Source: Vibrio hepatarius
Lineage (GTDB): Bacteria > Pseudomonadota > Gammaproteobacteria > Enterobacterales > Vibrionaceae
DNA: 64,000 bases
Direction of reading: 5' to 3'
Assembly: GCF_001274785.1 (NCBI RefSeq)
Contig: NZ_LHPI01000003.1
Location: forward strand, 1-64,000
Below are positions 45,532-54,562 of the stretch, piece by piece (position 1 is the stretch's first letter; each line of letters opens with the position of its first letter). The notes under the pieces were generated by a model, which did not search any database, had not been told where the DNA came from, and saw only the letters and a list, made by a program, of their open reading frames with translations. Both the position numbers and the translations under genes were made by a program.

Positions 45532-45651
45532 ATATTTTATATCGTAGAAATATTTTCTCCAAATAAAGCAAATCGAAGCAAAAATAGCAAAGTTTTTCTC
45601 TAGGTGAAGCGCTACATTGTCAGCATAACAATTCTAAGGAGTTCCCTACCC

Positions 45652-46719
45652 ATGTGTACTGACCACAATTGGATTAATGACGCGGTGCGTAAGATTGAAG
45701 CGGACTATCAGCGCAGTGCTGATACTCACCTGATTAAACTTGATCTACCCAGTGTCGATGGCGTCGATATCTATCTAAAAGATGAAAGTACACACCCGAC
45801 AGGATCGCTGAAACACCGTTTGGCACGTTCACTATTTTTGTACGCGATCTGTAACGGTTGGGTTGGACCAAATACTCCAATTATCGAGTCTTCTTCTGGC
45901 AGTACCGCGGTTTCAGAGGCTTACTTCGCCCGTTTGCTAGGCTTACCGTTTATTGCTGTGATGCCAAAGTGCACCGCCCGTAAGAAAATTGAACAGATCG
46001 AATTCTATGGTGGACAGGCACATTTGGTTGACCGTTCAGACCAAATCTATGCAGAGTCTAAACGCCTCGCTGACGAGCTCAATGGTCATTACATGGACCA
46101 GTTTACTTATGCCGAGCGTGCGACGGACTGGCGCGGCAATAACAACATCGCTAACGCTATCTTCAGCCAGATGGAGCTTGAAGATCACCCAGTACCAACT
46201 TGGATTGTCATGAGTCCTGGCACAGGGGGGACGTCGGCAACGATCGGACGCTTTATCCGTTATCAGAAACACGACACCAAATTGTGCGTGGTTGATCCAG
46301 ATAACTCGGTCTTCTTTGACTACTTTCAATCTCGTAATGCGGATTTAACCGGCGACTGCGGCAGTAAAATCGAAGGCATTGGCCGCCCACGTGTCGAACC
46401 AAGCTTTATTCCTGGTGTGATCGATGAAATGCGCAAGATCCCAGATGCAGCGTCTGTTGCGACCGCGCACTGGTTAGAGAAAATTCTTGGCCGCAAAGTT
46501 GGCGCATCGACTGGCACTAACTTATACGGTGTGTTGCAGCTAGCCAGTGAAATGAAACAGAAAGGTGAAACAGGTTCAATTGTCACATTGCTATGCGATA
46601 GTGGCGAGCGTTACTTGGATACCTACTACAACCCAGAGTGGGTAAAAGAGAATATTGGCGATTTACAACCTTATTTAGCCAAGTTAGAAGGCTTTGAAGC
46701 GACAGGTCATATCGCCTAA
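45652..46719 (+). CDS. PLP-dependent cysteine-synthase-family enzyme (probable cysteine desulfhydrase)
   Basis: A 355-residue fold-type II PLP enzyme. PLP Lys is in [12 protein letters not shown], the phosphate loop is [15 protein letters not shown], and substrate-binding [23 protein letters not shown] aligns with the Asn/Ser loop of cysteine synthases. It resembles Cds1-type L-cysteine desulfhydrases more than CysK/CysM. Pairing with decR supports a role in degrading excess cysteine to pyruvate, ammonia and sulfide, but this is inferred. The ATG at 45652 has AAGGAG 10 bases upstream; a longer start 48 bases earlier lies in the promoter gap. Confidence 0.88.
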   Translation: MCTDHNWINDAVRKIEADYQRSADTHLIKLDLPSVDGVDIYLKDESTHPTGSLKHRLARSLFLYAICNGWVGPNTPIIESSSGSTAVSEAYFARLLGLPFIAVMPKCTARKKIEQIEFYGGQAHLVDRSDQIYAESKRLADELNGHYMDQFTYAERATDWRGNNNIANAIFSQMELEDHPVPTWIVMSPGTGGTSATIGRFIRYQKHDTKLCVVDPDNSVFFDYFQSRNADLTGDCGSKIEGIGRPRVEPSFIPGVIDEMRKIPDAASVATAHWLEKILGRKVGASTGTNLYGVLQLASEMKQKGETGSIVTLLCDSGERYLDTYYNPEWVKENIGDLQPYLAKLEGFEATGHIA

Positions 46720-46748
46720 CCAGATAATAAATAGCAACGTCAGCTAGA

Positions 46749-46784
46749 AAAAACGCCACCCACTTACTCAAAGTGGGTGGCGTT
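46749..46784 (-). terminator. Terminator of the DUF1244 gene (also blocks the other strand)
   Basis: Perfect 14-bp stem AACGCCACCCACTT / AAGTGGGTGGCGTT with a 5-base loop. An A-run on the plus-strand left gives the T-tract for the minus-strand gene. It lies between convergent genes. Confidence 0.88.
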
Positions 46785-46797
46785 ACTATATGCAGGA

Positions 46798-47118
46798 TTA
46801 TTTTTTGTTTTGGCGCGCTTCAAATGCCGCTAACTGCTCTGGTGTCGCCGCTGGCTGATGGTTTTGTTTCCATTCATCATAAGTCATGCCGTAAACACGC
46901 TCACGCGCATCGTCGATGTCCAGTTCCAAACCTTGGTTGTCCGCTTCCGCTTTGTACCATTTGCTGAAACAATTGCGGCAGAAGCCAGCCAGAATCATCA
47001 AGTCAATGTTTTGTACGTCTTTGTTGTCATCTAGGTGCGCAAGCAAACGACGGAACACCGCGGCATCTAACTTGTCTTGTTCTTCCTGAGATAAATTTTT
47101 GTATTTAAATTCAGCCAC
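46798..47118 (-). CDS. DUF1244 family protein
   Basis: A 106-residue DUF1244 protein: DKLDAAVFRRLLAHLDDNKDVQNIDLMILAGFCRNCFSKWYKAEADNQGLELDIDDARERVYGMTYDEWK. The CRNC pair suggests metal or redox chemistry, but the family has no known function. Monocistronic, cytoplasmic. Confidence 0.88.
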   Translation of the reverse strand: MAEFKYKNLSQEEQDKLDAAVFRRLLAHLDDNKDVQNIDLMILAGFCRNCFSKWYKAEADNQGLELDIDDARERVYGMTYDEWKQNHQPAATPEQLAAFEARQNKK

Positions 47119-47187
47119 TTTACTTACCTTTTTATAGTGTTTGTTTTAAAGAATACTACCAAGTATACGGACATAGAAACAATACAA

Positions 47188-47214
47188 AAACGCCCGAGCA
47201 TCTGCTCAGGCGTT
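47188..47214 (-). terminator. Terminator of the Tim44-like gene
   Basis: Stem AAACGCC-GAGCA / TGCTC-GGCGTTT with one mismatch, plus an A-run on the plus-strand left (T-tract on minus). It lies 20 bases beyond the stop. Confidence 0.85.
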
Positions 47215-47233
47215 TATTTCATTTCGGTTTATC

Positions 47234-48109
47234 TTAACCTTGAATACCAACAATCAACCATGGTGCATTTGGTGTTGTCAGATCGCGTTCTAGGTGCCAG
47301 ATATCTTCGATGTTCTCTTCGATACCTTCAACCGCATCACGGTAGCGACCGCTAAACTGCAGGCTAAGCTGAGCTTTAGACGCATCGTAGTCTGCACGTA
47401 CGATTTCTGCATCGACGTACATCACGTCAGTGTGTTGCTCACCATCCAGTTTTGCACGCTCTGCTTGCAGATCAGCAAACAGACTTGGAGAAACGTATTC
47501 TTCAATCGTATCTAGCTGGTTATGGTTCCAAGCACCTTGCAGGATTCGGTAGTGCTCACGCGAACCATTAATAAATGCTGCTTGGTCAAAACCCGGTGGG
47601 TAGTTGTGCGGAATGTCAGTTTGAGTACCGAAACCAAAACCACCTTGCGCAGTATTTTGAGGTTGCTCGAAATTATGAACATTTGGTTGTTCAAATTTAG
47701 GAGCTGAACCGCCGAATGCAGGCTGCTGACGCTGCTGGTTCATACTGCCTTGCTTCGCCCCGAGAAGCCCACGCATAAGCTTGAAGATAAGGAACGCCAG
47801 TAGACCAAGGATTAGGATATCCATAAATTGGATACCTTCGAATGCGCCGCCGAAGAAAGCCGCTAACAAACCACCAGCCAGCAAACCACCTAGCAAGCCG
47901 CCCATTAGACCTTTCTTACTTGAACTTTTCGCCGCTGCCGTCTGATCCTTGCCAACAGTGCTGGTATTTTGAGTTTGCTGCTTAGGCGCAGGTGCCGTCT
48001 TGTAGCTCTTACCAAAAGACTTACCGCCACCAAACTTCTTCGCTTCTGCAATCGGTGTGATCGCCACAGAAACCATCAGCAAAGCAACAAGTGAAAACAA
48101 TCGCTTCAT
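47234..48109 (-). CDS. Tim44-domain membrane-associated protein
   Basis: A 291-residue protein. A Sec signal peptide (about 1-23) is followed by a low-complexity Lys/Gly/Gln/Ser region, two hydrophobic stretches (GGLLGGLLAGGLLAAFFGGAF and MDILILGLLAFLIFKLM), a Gln/Pro-rich linker and a C-terminal Tim44/TIM44-like domain (about 165-290: FINGSREHYRILQGAWNHNQLDTIEEYVSPSLFADLQAE). Bacterial Tim44 proteins are membrane-linked but poorly understood. Divergent from the TetR gene. Confidence 0.87.
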   Translation of the reverse strand: MKRLFSLVALLMVSVAITPIAEAKKFGGGKSFGKSYKTAPAPKQQTQNTSTVGKDQTAAAKSSSKKGLMGGLLGGLLAGGLLAAFFGGAFEGIQFMDILILGLLAFLIFKLMRGLLGAKQGSMNQQRQQPAFGGSAPKFEQPNVHNFEQPQNTAQGGFGFGTQTDIPHNYPPGFDQAAFINGSREHYRILQGAWNHNQLDTIEEYVSPSLFADLQAERAKLDGEQHTDVMYVDAEIVRADYDASKAQLSLQFSGRYRDAVEGIEENIEDIWHLERDLTTPNAPWLIVGIQG

Positions 48110-48273
48110 ATTTATCCTTTAAGGGTTCTTTCGAGATGTTAGATTCTAGTTATACTTTCATAATAAAGGTTCATTCACCTTAAGCAAACTAATTACTCGT
48201 GTGCACTTGTATCAGAATATTGCAATTTCTCATTTGCCTAAGTTGACGGTACTCAGTGTCGCTCATAGAATAT

Positions 48274-48286
48274 TGAACGTTGTTCA
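48274..48286. promoter_or_regulatory. Palindrome upstream of the TetR gene
   Basis: TGAAC-GTT-GTTCA, 17 bases before the TetR gene ATG, flanked by AT-rich sequence. It is a good candidate operator for autoregulation. Confidence 0.6.
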
Positions 48287-48302
48287 TTTTATATTGATTA
48301 CC

Positions 48303-48893
48303 ATGGCCAGACGAAACGATCATACGAGAGAAGAGCTTATTGCCCTCACCCTAGATACGGTGAAGGAGTTCCTTAAAGAAAATTCATACCACGACCTAAG
48401 TTTGCGCAAAATCGCGAACATGATTGGCTATGTGCCAAGCACTTTGGTTAACGTGTTCGGCAACTACAATCTTTTGCTGCTTCACGCGGTGGCACAAACC
48501 TTAGATGAACTTTCTGCAGAAGCTCGCTCGTCTGTGTGCGAAAACGATGATCCAAAAACGGCGTTATTTAAACTCGCCTACTGCTACCACGACTTTGCAC
48601 ACAAGAACCCATACCGCTGGCAGTTGATCTTCGAGCACAACATGAACGGTGAAACGTTGCCTGAATGGCAAGCGGAGCGAATCAATAGAATGACGGGAAT
48701 GCTCGAGTACCTACTTAAAGTGATGGCGCCTGAGCGCACAGACGTGGAAGTGTTAGAAGCAAGCCGCGTGCTTTGGTCTGGTGTTCATGGCGTGACGCTT
48801 CTGAGTGTCGACGATAAGTTCTTCGCTTCACTACCTATCGACGGTAAAGAGCTGATCGACAACCTATTGACCAACTACCTCGCCAACTGGTAA
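48303..48893 (+). CDS. TetR-family regulator (WHG-type C-terminal domain)
   Basis: A 196-residue TetR regulator. N-terminal HTH (MARRNDHTREELIALTLDTVKEFLKENSYHDLSLRKIANMIGYVPSTLVNVFGNYNLLLLHAV) and a WHG-type ligand domain (LWSGVHGVTLLS). The start at 48303 (MARRNDHT) is chosen because it is the family-like start and a palindrome sits just upstream; the open frame extends about 100 bases further. It is 29 bases before an LplT-PlsC fusion gene, so they form an operon. Control of membrane-lipid repair is inferred. Confidence 0.88.
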   Translation: MARRNDHTREELIALTLDTVKEFLKENSYHDLSLRKIANMIGYVPSTLVNVFGNYNLLLLHAVAQTLDELSAEARSSVCENDDPKTALFKLAYCYHDFAHKNPYRWQLIFEHNMNGETLPEWQAERINRMTGMLEYLLKVMAPERTDVEVLEASRVLWSGVHGVTLLSVDDKFFASLPIDGKELIDNLLTNYLANW

Positions 48894-48921
48894 TCGACGC
48901 CCGAAAGGAATTTAGGTAATC

Positions 48922-50793
48922 ATGCCAAACAGCCAAACTTCTCTATTAGGGCAGAAACGTTTTCTGCCCTACTTTATCACCCAATTTTTCGGCGCATTTA
49001 ACGACAATATTTTTAAAAACGTTCTTCTGCTCTTTGTTGCCTTTGCTGGCACGGGTTTACTGCCTGTCTCAAGCAATCTTTTCATCAACCTCGCTGCCGG
49101 CTTATTCATTTTGCCTTTCTTCCTTTTCTCAGCCACAGCGGGCGTCCTCGCCGACAAATACGAAAAGTCTTGGTTTATCCGTAAGGTTAAGTTGGCCGAA
49201 ATCGGCATCATGTGCTTAGGCGCGATTGGCTTTATCACCGAGAGCTACTTAATTCTATTGTTACTGCTGTTTTTGATGGGCACACAATCGGCATTTTTTG
49301 GTCCGGTCAAATACGCACTGCTACCCCAACAGCTAAAACAAGAAGAACTCGTGCCTGGCAACGCGCTGGTCGAAACTGGCACTTTCCTCGCGATCTTACT
49401 CGGCACTTTGGGTGCGGGGGTGATTGCATCAGCAGAGAGCGCGAAATACTGGGCCGCTGGATCGGTCATTGTATTTGCGTTACTGGGTTATATTGCGAGC
49501 CGCTCGATTCCGGAAGCACCTGCCGCCGCGCCAGATCTTAAGTTCCGTTGGCAACCGATTCGACAAACGAAACAAACCATCGCTATCGCCAAGGCCGACC
49601 GCACCACATTTCAGTCTTTAATGGCGATCAGTTGGTTCTGGTTTTTAGGTGCGGCATACCTTACCCAGTTCCCAAATTTTACCAAGGTCTACCTCAATGG
49701 TAGCGAAAGTGCGGTGTCGTTCTTGTTGGCGCTGTTTTCTGTCGGTATTGCCGCCGGGTCATTAGCGTGTGACAAGTTATCCAACCATCGGATTGAAGTC
49801 GGTATCGTCCCTATCGGCAGTTTAGGTATTACGATCTTTGGTTGGCTAATGGCAAGCTCGGTGCCTGAAACGTTGCCTGAGTTTGAAAACTTTGCTGATT
49901 TTGTCGCCTACCAGCCGCTGTGGTCGGTGTTTACCTATCTACTGCTATTAGGGGCTTCAGGTGGGATATTTATCGTTCCTTTGTACGCACTGATGCAGCA
50001 GCGTGCCAAAGCTACCGAACGTGCGCAAGTCGTTGCCGCGCTAAATATTTACAACTCATCCTTTATGGTCGGCAGCGCTGTATTAGGCATTGTCTGCCTG
50101 AGCCTGATCGGCATGACGATTCCACAGCTGTTTACGTTGCTAGCAGCGTTGAACTTGATGGTTGCAGTGTATTTATTTATGCAACGACCAATCTTTGTTA
50201 TCCGATTCTTGGTTTGGGTGTTAACTCATACTATGTATCGAGTGAACCACAAGAACCTGCATTACTTGCCGAAAAAAAGTGGTGCGCTGATTGTTTGCAA
50301 CCATGTCAGCTATATGGATGCGTTGTTGCTTTCTGCCGTATGCCCGCGCCTGATTCGTTTTGTGATGGAAGAAGATTACGCCAACCTGCCACCATTACGT
50401 CGTTTCTTGAAACGTGCTGGTGTGATCCCTATTTCGGCGAGCAATCGTAACTCCATTCGCCGCGCCTTCAATGAAGTTGAGCAAGCGCTGGCGGAAGGCC
50501 ATATCGTGTGTATATTCCCTGAAGGTCGATTGACGGCTGATGGCGAAATGAATGAGTTTATGCGCGGAATGGATATCATCCTGAGACGCAGCCCGGTTCC
50601 GGTCATTCCTATGGCACTGAAAGGACTATGGGGAAGTTACTTTAGCCGTTACAAAGGTCGTGCGTGTAAAGGCCTACCGACACGCTTCTGGTCCAAGCTC
50701 GAAATCGAAGCTGGCGAGCCCGTGTCTCCAGATATCGCCACTACGACATTGATGCACGAAAAAGTGTCCGCACTGCGCGGCGACTGGCGTTAA
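48922..50793 (+). CDS. MFS lysophospholipid transporter fused to a PlsC acyltransferase
   Basis: A 623-residue fusion. Residues 1 to about 420 are an LplT-like MFS transporter with twelve helices (begins RFLPYFITQFFGAFNDNIFKNVLLLFVAFAGTGLL). From about 430 a PlsC glycerol-phosphate acyltransferase domain has the catalytic NHX4D motif (His461, Asp466) and FPEGR (532-536). Full-length relatives add an acyl-ACP synthetase domain (Aas); it is absent here, with the stop at 50793 and only a hairpin beyond. A flip-and-reacylate role in lysophospholipid recycling is expected but would need an acyl donor from elsewhere. Confidence 0.9.
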   Translation: MPNSQTSLLGQKRFLPYFITQFFGAFNDNIFKNVLLLFVAFAGTGLLPVSSNLFINLAAGLFILPFFLFSATAGVLADKYEKSWFIRKVKLAEIGIMCLGAIGFITESYLILLLLLFLMGTQSAFFGPVKYALLPQQLKQEELVPGNALVETGTFLAILLGTLGAGVIASAESAKYWAAGSVIVFALLGYIASRSIPEAPAAAPDLKFRWQPIRQTKQTIAIAKADRTTFQSLMAISWFWFLGAAYLTQFPNFTKVYLNGSESAVSFLLALFSVGIAAGSLACDKLSNHRIEVGIVPIGSLGITIFGWLMASSVPETLPEFENFADFVAYQPLWSVFTYLLLLGASGGIFIVPLYALMQQRAKATERAQVVAALNIYNSSFMVGSAVLGIVCLSLIGMTIPQLFTLLAALNLMVAVYLFMQRPIFVIRFLVWVLTHTMYRVNHKNLHYLPKKSGALIVCNHVSYMDALLLSAVCPRLIRFVMEEDYANLPPLRRFLKRAGVIPISASNRNSIRRAFNEVEQALAEGHIVCIFPEGRLTADGEMNEFMRGMDIILRRSPVPVIPMALKGLWGSYFSRYKGRACKGLPTRFWSKLEIEAGEPVSPDIATTTLMHEKVSALRGDWR

Positions 50794-50801
50794 GTATATC
50801 G

Positions 50802-50830
50802 ACACCTGTTCAGATTTTCTGAACAGGTGT
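50802..50830 (+). terminator. Strong stem-loop after the LplT-PlsC gene
   Basis: Perfect 12-bp stem ACACCTGTTCAG / CTGAACAGGTGT with a 5-base loop, 8 bases after the stop. No clear T-tract follows, so it may be a partial terminator or an mRNA 3'-end stabiliser upstream of yeiH. Confidence 0.7.
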
Positions 50831-50905
50831 TCAGTTGATTCAATTATCTTTATCAAACCAAGTCGCTTACACTATGGCCTCTTCTGGTATTAAGCTATTG
50901 CAATA

Positions 50906-51829
50906 ATGAATAACCTAAAAAAGCAATTTCCTTTTTGGCTTGCGCTCGTTGTCTGTCTGTTTCCCTTTGTTTCTTCCCCGACCGCGCTGGTTATCGGCTT
51001 TTTCCTTGCTTCTTTAGGCTTTGTTCCGACGCACCTCAACTTAGCCAAAATCACCAAAAAACTGCTTGCTTATTCGATTGTAGGCTTAGGGTTTGGCATC
51101 CAATTTCAACAAGCGCTAGCTGTTACAGCCGATGGCATTGGCATCATCATTGTCACAATTTTAGGCACATTAATTGTCGGCTGGTGGGTAGCAAAAGCGA
51201 TTGGGTTGAACAAACAAACCGGGTATTTGATCTCGGCCGGCACGGCGATTTGTGGCGGTAGCGCGATAGCTGCCGTATCGCCAGCGATCAAAGCCAGTGA
51301 TGAGCAAATCGGTCTTTCTCTAGCAACGGTGTTTGTACTGAACTCAATTGCGCTGTTTATCTTCCCCGTGATCGGCCACGCGCTGAACTTAGACCAACAT
51401 ACTTTCGGTACTTGGGCGGCGATAGCGATTCACGATACTTCGTCAGTGGTTGGAGCGGCTTCGGCCTACGGTGAGGAAGCGCTTACAACAGCAACGACAC
51501 TTAAACTGGCAAGAGCGTTGTGGATCATTCCGGTTGCGTTATTTAGCGCCTTTTTGTTCCGTAATGAGTCAAAGAAAGTCACCATTCCCTACTTCATTTT
51601 GTTTTACTGCGTTGCGATCGCATTTAGCGATTTATTGCCGCAATTCGAGATGGTTTATCAAGGGATTTTCGAGGTAGCGAAACGAGCACTGGTGGTGTGT
51701 TTGTTCTTGATTGGTTGCGGTATTTCTATCGAGAAGCTCAGAGCGGCAGGCGCTAAGCCGCTAATGTTTGGTGTAAGTTTGTGGGTGTCGATATCAACGC
51801 TCTCACTCGCGTGGCTGACGATAAGTTAA
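50906..51829 (+). CDS. yeiH: YeiH/UPF0324 family membrane protein (putative sulfate exporter)
   Basis: A 307-residue membrane protein with about ten helices matching UPF0324 (YeiH). Signatures: [32 protein letters not shown], and [23 protein letters not shown]. Members are called putative sulfate exporters, but the activity is not proven. Its stop codon overlaps the stop of a small antisense gene. It lies 112 bases after the acyltransferase gene. Confidence 0.9.
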   Translation: MNNLKKQFPFWLALVVCLFPFVSSPTALVIGFFLASLGFVPTHLNLAKITKKLLAYSIVGLGFGIQFQQALAVTADGIGIIIVTILGTLIVGWWVAKAIGLNKQTGYLISAGTAICGGSAIAAVSPAIKASDEQIGLSLATVFVLNSIALFIFPVIGHALNLDQHTFGTWAAIAIHDTSSVVGAASAYGEEALTTATTLKLARALWIIPVALFSAFLFRNESKKVTIPYFILFYCVAIAFSDLLPQFEMVYQGIFEVAKRALVVCLFLIGCGISIEKLRAAGAKPLMFGVSLWVSISTLSLAWLTIS

Positions 51830-51999
51830 AGCTCTTCTGGTTCAAACGCGGCCTTTTTGTGTCGCGTTTTCTTTATGCTGAACACTAATCCCAGCACCAA
51901 TAGAAACGCAGACAGCTCCGCTAATGAGCGCGTTAATCCTTCGCTCTGCGTCGCTAAAATCACCTGAAGCACAATCGCCAAAATCAGTATTGCTTTCAT
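51826..51999 (-). CDS. 57-residue probable two-helix membrane protein
   Basis: A short reading frame, 57 residues, with an ATG and GGAG close upstream (only two bases away, an atypically short gap). The product has two hydrophobic segments: an N-terminal helix rich in Ile/Leu/Val (about 2-15) and a second (about 31-41), ending in a basic, then acidic tail ([15 protein letters not shown]). Its stop overlaps the yeiH stop by two bases in opposite orientation. The composition is typical of a real small membrane protein; I do not recognise the family. Confidence 0.65.
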   Translation of the reverse strand: MKAILILAIVLQVILATQSEGLTRSLAELSAFLLVLGLVFSIKKTRHKKAAFEPEEL

Positions 52000-52096
52000 C
52001 GCTCCGTCTTATACCCATATCCATAATTGAACCAGAATATTATGAATTAGAGTTATAAGCGGGTTAAATTCTCTTTTGGACTATGAAATCGCGAAT

Positions 52097-53464
52097 TTAA
52101 CTAAGTTGGGAGCTTAGCCAGCGCACGACCTTACTTCTTGGCACTTTTATCCCTTCTGTCAGCAAGATTTCCGGCATCGAATAGTAGCCAATTGGCCATT
52201 TGAAGCGCGTCAATGATCCAAGCGCACTTTCTATCTCTGCTTGCGAGAGCTCTGTACGGGTTTGAATTACAGCAACGGGGCGGTGACCAAACTCGGCATC
52301 TTCGACAGGCACGACAATAGACTGAATGATCTCGGGGTGCTTGTTAAGCTCAGCTTCGATCTCTTCGCAATGGATGTTTTCTCCGCCTGAGATAAACAGG
52401 TTGTCCGCCCGACCGATAATTTTCAGCTCGTCGTTAATCCATTCCCCTAGGTCTTTGCTGTCAAACCAACCGTCTTGTAGCAATGGCGTCAATTGCCCTT
52501 GATAGTAGTAACCCGACGCCAGTGTTTCACCGCCAATGAAGATCCGCTGTCCTTTGAGCATCACTTTACGGTTAGGCAGCATGCTACCAGCGCTGTAATG
52601 TTGGTCGATTTGTTTCGCGGTCACCGTTGATGCGGCTTCCGTCATGCCATAGCCCAGCCAGGTTTCAATTCCTTGCGCTGCCGCCTGCTGACTGAGAGAA
52701 AGAGGTACATGGCTACCGCCAAGTAACACATGCGTGAGTGACAGAGCTTGCTTGCTTTCCAATAGGCGCTTTAGTTGCGTCGCGACCAAAGAAGCATGGC
52801 TAACGCCACAAATGTCATTGTGTAGCTCACCGCTGCCGACTTTTAAGCTCGCGCCCGCTTGTAGCCAGCGATAAATGATCGCTAAACCCGACACGTGATA
52901 CATCGGCAAGCTCAGTAACCAAGTATCTCCTTGTTGAAAGCGAAACTTCTCCAATAAGCCCGATGCGGAAGCAAGGTGCTGCTCACTGGTGTGCGCGACC
53001 GCTTTTGGAACTCCCATTGAGCCAGAGGTAAATACGATGGAGGCAATGTTCTTCGGGTCGTAATCGGATTCAACTTCATTAGAGGATTGTTGTGAGAAAT
53101 GAATCGTCGCAAGCTCGCTAAGCACATCGTTATCTTGGACTAACCACAATTTACGTGCATTCGCATCTGCGTAGAGCGCATCCAGTTTCGTTTCCAACTC
53201 AGCTTTGGTTTGCGGCATTGCCAGCGCGCATATGGCGCCAATTTCCATACAGGCGAGATAGGTAAAGACTAATTCAGCGCTATTCTTACCAACACAAGTC
53301 AGAACCTGATTTTTCGCTACGCCTTGAACGCGCAAAGAAGCAGCAACACACTCTACTTTCGCTGCTAATTGCTGCCAAGTGTATTGAGCCTGAGGAGTCG
53401 AAAGAGCTAACAAAGATGGGCTCTGCTGAGCCCATCTTTTAAGTGGTGAAACGCGACTTGTCAT
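52097..53464 (-). CDS. menE: o-succinylbenzoate-CoA ligase
   Basis: A 455-residue ANL-superfamily ligase that activates o-succinylbenzoate with CoA. Motifs: IVFTSGSMGVPKAVAHT (P-loop A3), WLGYGMTEAAST, and SGGENIHCEEIEAELNKHP. It is the last gene of the menaquinone operon. I chose the ATG at 53464, which overlaps the menC stop as TGATG; a TTG 12 bases earlier is less likely. Confidence 0.94.
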   Translation of the reverse strand: MTSRVSPLKRWAQQSPSLLALSTPQAQYTWQQLAAKVECVAASLRVQGVAKNQVLTCVGKNSAELVFTYLACMEIGAICALAMPQTKAELETKLDALYADANARKLWLVQDNDVLSELATIHFSQQSSNEVESDYDPKNIASIVFTSGSMGVPKAVAHTSEQHLASASGLLEKFRFQQGDTWLLSLPMYHVSGLAIIYRWLQAGASLKVGSGELHNDICGVSHASLVATQLKRLLESKQALSLTHVLLGGSHVPLSLSQQAAAQGIETWLGYGMTEAASTVTAKQIDQHYSAGSMLPNRKVMLKGQRIFIGGETLASGYYYQGQLTPLLQDGWFDSKDLGEWINDELKIIGRADNLFISGGENIHCEEIEAELNKHPEIIQSIVVPVEDAEFGHRPVAVIQTRTELSQAEIESALGSLTRFKWPIGYYSMPEILLTEGIKVPRSKVVRWLSSQLS

Positions 53465-54450
53465 CAGCACTGCCAAATCAGCGCTTGGTCAGCTAAAGAT
53501 GCAACTGGCAGTTCACAACCCGGCCATGCGACTTCAAGCTGCTGAGCAAACAAGCCAACAGTATCTAACCCTGGAACTTCTTCAGGTAGCTGCCATTGAG
53601 CCAATCTGGCAAGTTGGGTCAGACCTAAACTTGATTCAATACTTGAGCTGATTATCGCTTTGATTCCCAGCACCTTGGCTTTTTCCATCAGAGCAATACA
53701 ACGCTCGACTGAACCAATCAGAGTCGGCTTGATGATGATCGCTTTAGCGCCGTTAAGATCTTGCAGAGCAAAGGCATCTTTACGAATCGCATGTTGCAGG
53801 GTTTCGTCCCAAGCAATCGCAATACCTGTATTGATGGCAAATGAGAAGCTGTCTCCTGGCACTTGGCAAGGCTCCTCAATAAACGCAATACGTTGACGCA
53901 AAGACGGCGCAATTTTCTTAGCAAACTGCTGTGCTTTTTCAGCAGTCCAGGCTCGGTTAGCATCCAAGCGAAGAGACAAGTCCGGAATGGACTCTAAGAA
54001 TAGATTGACTAACATGCCGTCGCGAATCGGTTCATACAGGCCGACTTTGATCTTCGCGACTTTCTCACCTTGCATGGCATTGAGCTTCGGCAACAGTTCG
54101 TCTGGATCACCTGAACATAACGGCGCAGCTTGGTAACAGCCCTCTTGCGGCAAGATATTGTCCAATTCAAGTTGCGCCATCGAAATACCGAAGGCAACCG
54201 ATGGGTAAAGCTCATCAAGCGCTAATTCTTCACCGCGCTGCCACTGAGCCAGTTGCTCAACCAACTGCGAGTAAACGTCATCCAACGACTCAATACTAAA
54301 CCCTGGCAGCGGAGCGACTTCGCCTCTACCTAGTTGACCATCCTGTGCTAGCTCAACGATGAAACCCTCACGAACTTTCAATCGTTGTTCACGCAGTATC
54401 ACGCCACTGTCCATCGGCAATTCATAGCGATACAGTTTGGCAGATCTCAT
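53464..54450 (-). CDS. menC: o-succinylbenzoate synthase
   Basis: A 328-residue enolase-superfamily enzyme that dehydrates SHCHC to o-succinylbenzoate. Visible catalytic features: KIKVGLYE (KxK), RLDANRAW (Asp ligand), FIEEPC (Glu) and IAWDETLQ (Asp), with Lys in AIIIKPTLIG. Member of menFDHBCE, with a hairpin-containing 112-base gap after menB. The 3' end couples to menE. Confidence 0.94.
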   Translation of the reverse strand: MRSAKLYRYELPMDSGVILREQRLKVREGFIVELAQDGQLGRGEVAPLPGFSIESLDDVYSQLVEQLAQWQRGEELALDELYPSVAFGISMAQLELDNILPQEGCYQAAPLCSGDPDELLPKLNAMQGEKVAKIKVGLYEPIRDGMLVNLFLESIPDLSLRLDANRAWTAEKAQQFAKKIAPSLRQRIAFIEEPCQVPGDSFSFAINTGIAIAWDETLQHAIRKDAFALQDLNGAKAIIIKPTLIGSVERCIALMEKAKVLGIKAIISSSIESSLGLTQLARLAQWQLPEEVPGLDTVGLFAQQLEVAWPGCELPVASLADQALIWQC

Positions 54451-54513
54451 ACCAATATTCCCTTTCCGTTATCTAGATAAAATAAGCGTTGATTCAAATA
54501 CGGATTCGATGTC

Positions 54514-54538
54514 AGGCAGCAATCACATCTTGCTGCCT
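54514..54538 (-). terminator. Hairpin between menB and menC
   Basis: AGGCAGCA / TGCTGCCT, 8-bp stem, 9-base loop, in a 112-base gap. There is no T-tract, so it is more likely a stabiliser or processing site than a full terminator. Confidence 0.55.
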
Positions 54539-54562
54539 AAATTGAATACGTGTGACGACGCT

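Noticed and set aside
45604..45651. Earlier start for the cysteine-synthase-family gene
   Set aside because: It has no ribosome site and the residues do not match the family; AAGGAG sits before the ATG at 45652.
48201..48302. Longer N-terminus for the TetR regulator
   Set aside because: The extra 34 residues are not TetR-like and would place the operator palindrome inside the coding sequence.
51842..52024. 60-codon minus-strand open frame next to yeiH
   Set aside because: A different frame of the same strand encodes a 57-residue protein with hydrophobic helices, a start and a ribosome site. That frame is more protein-like.
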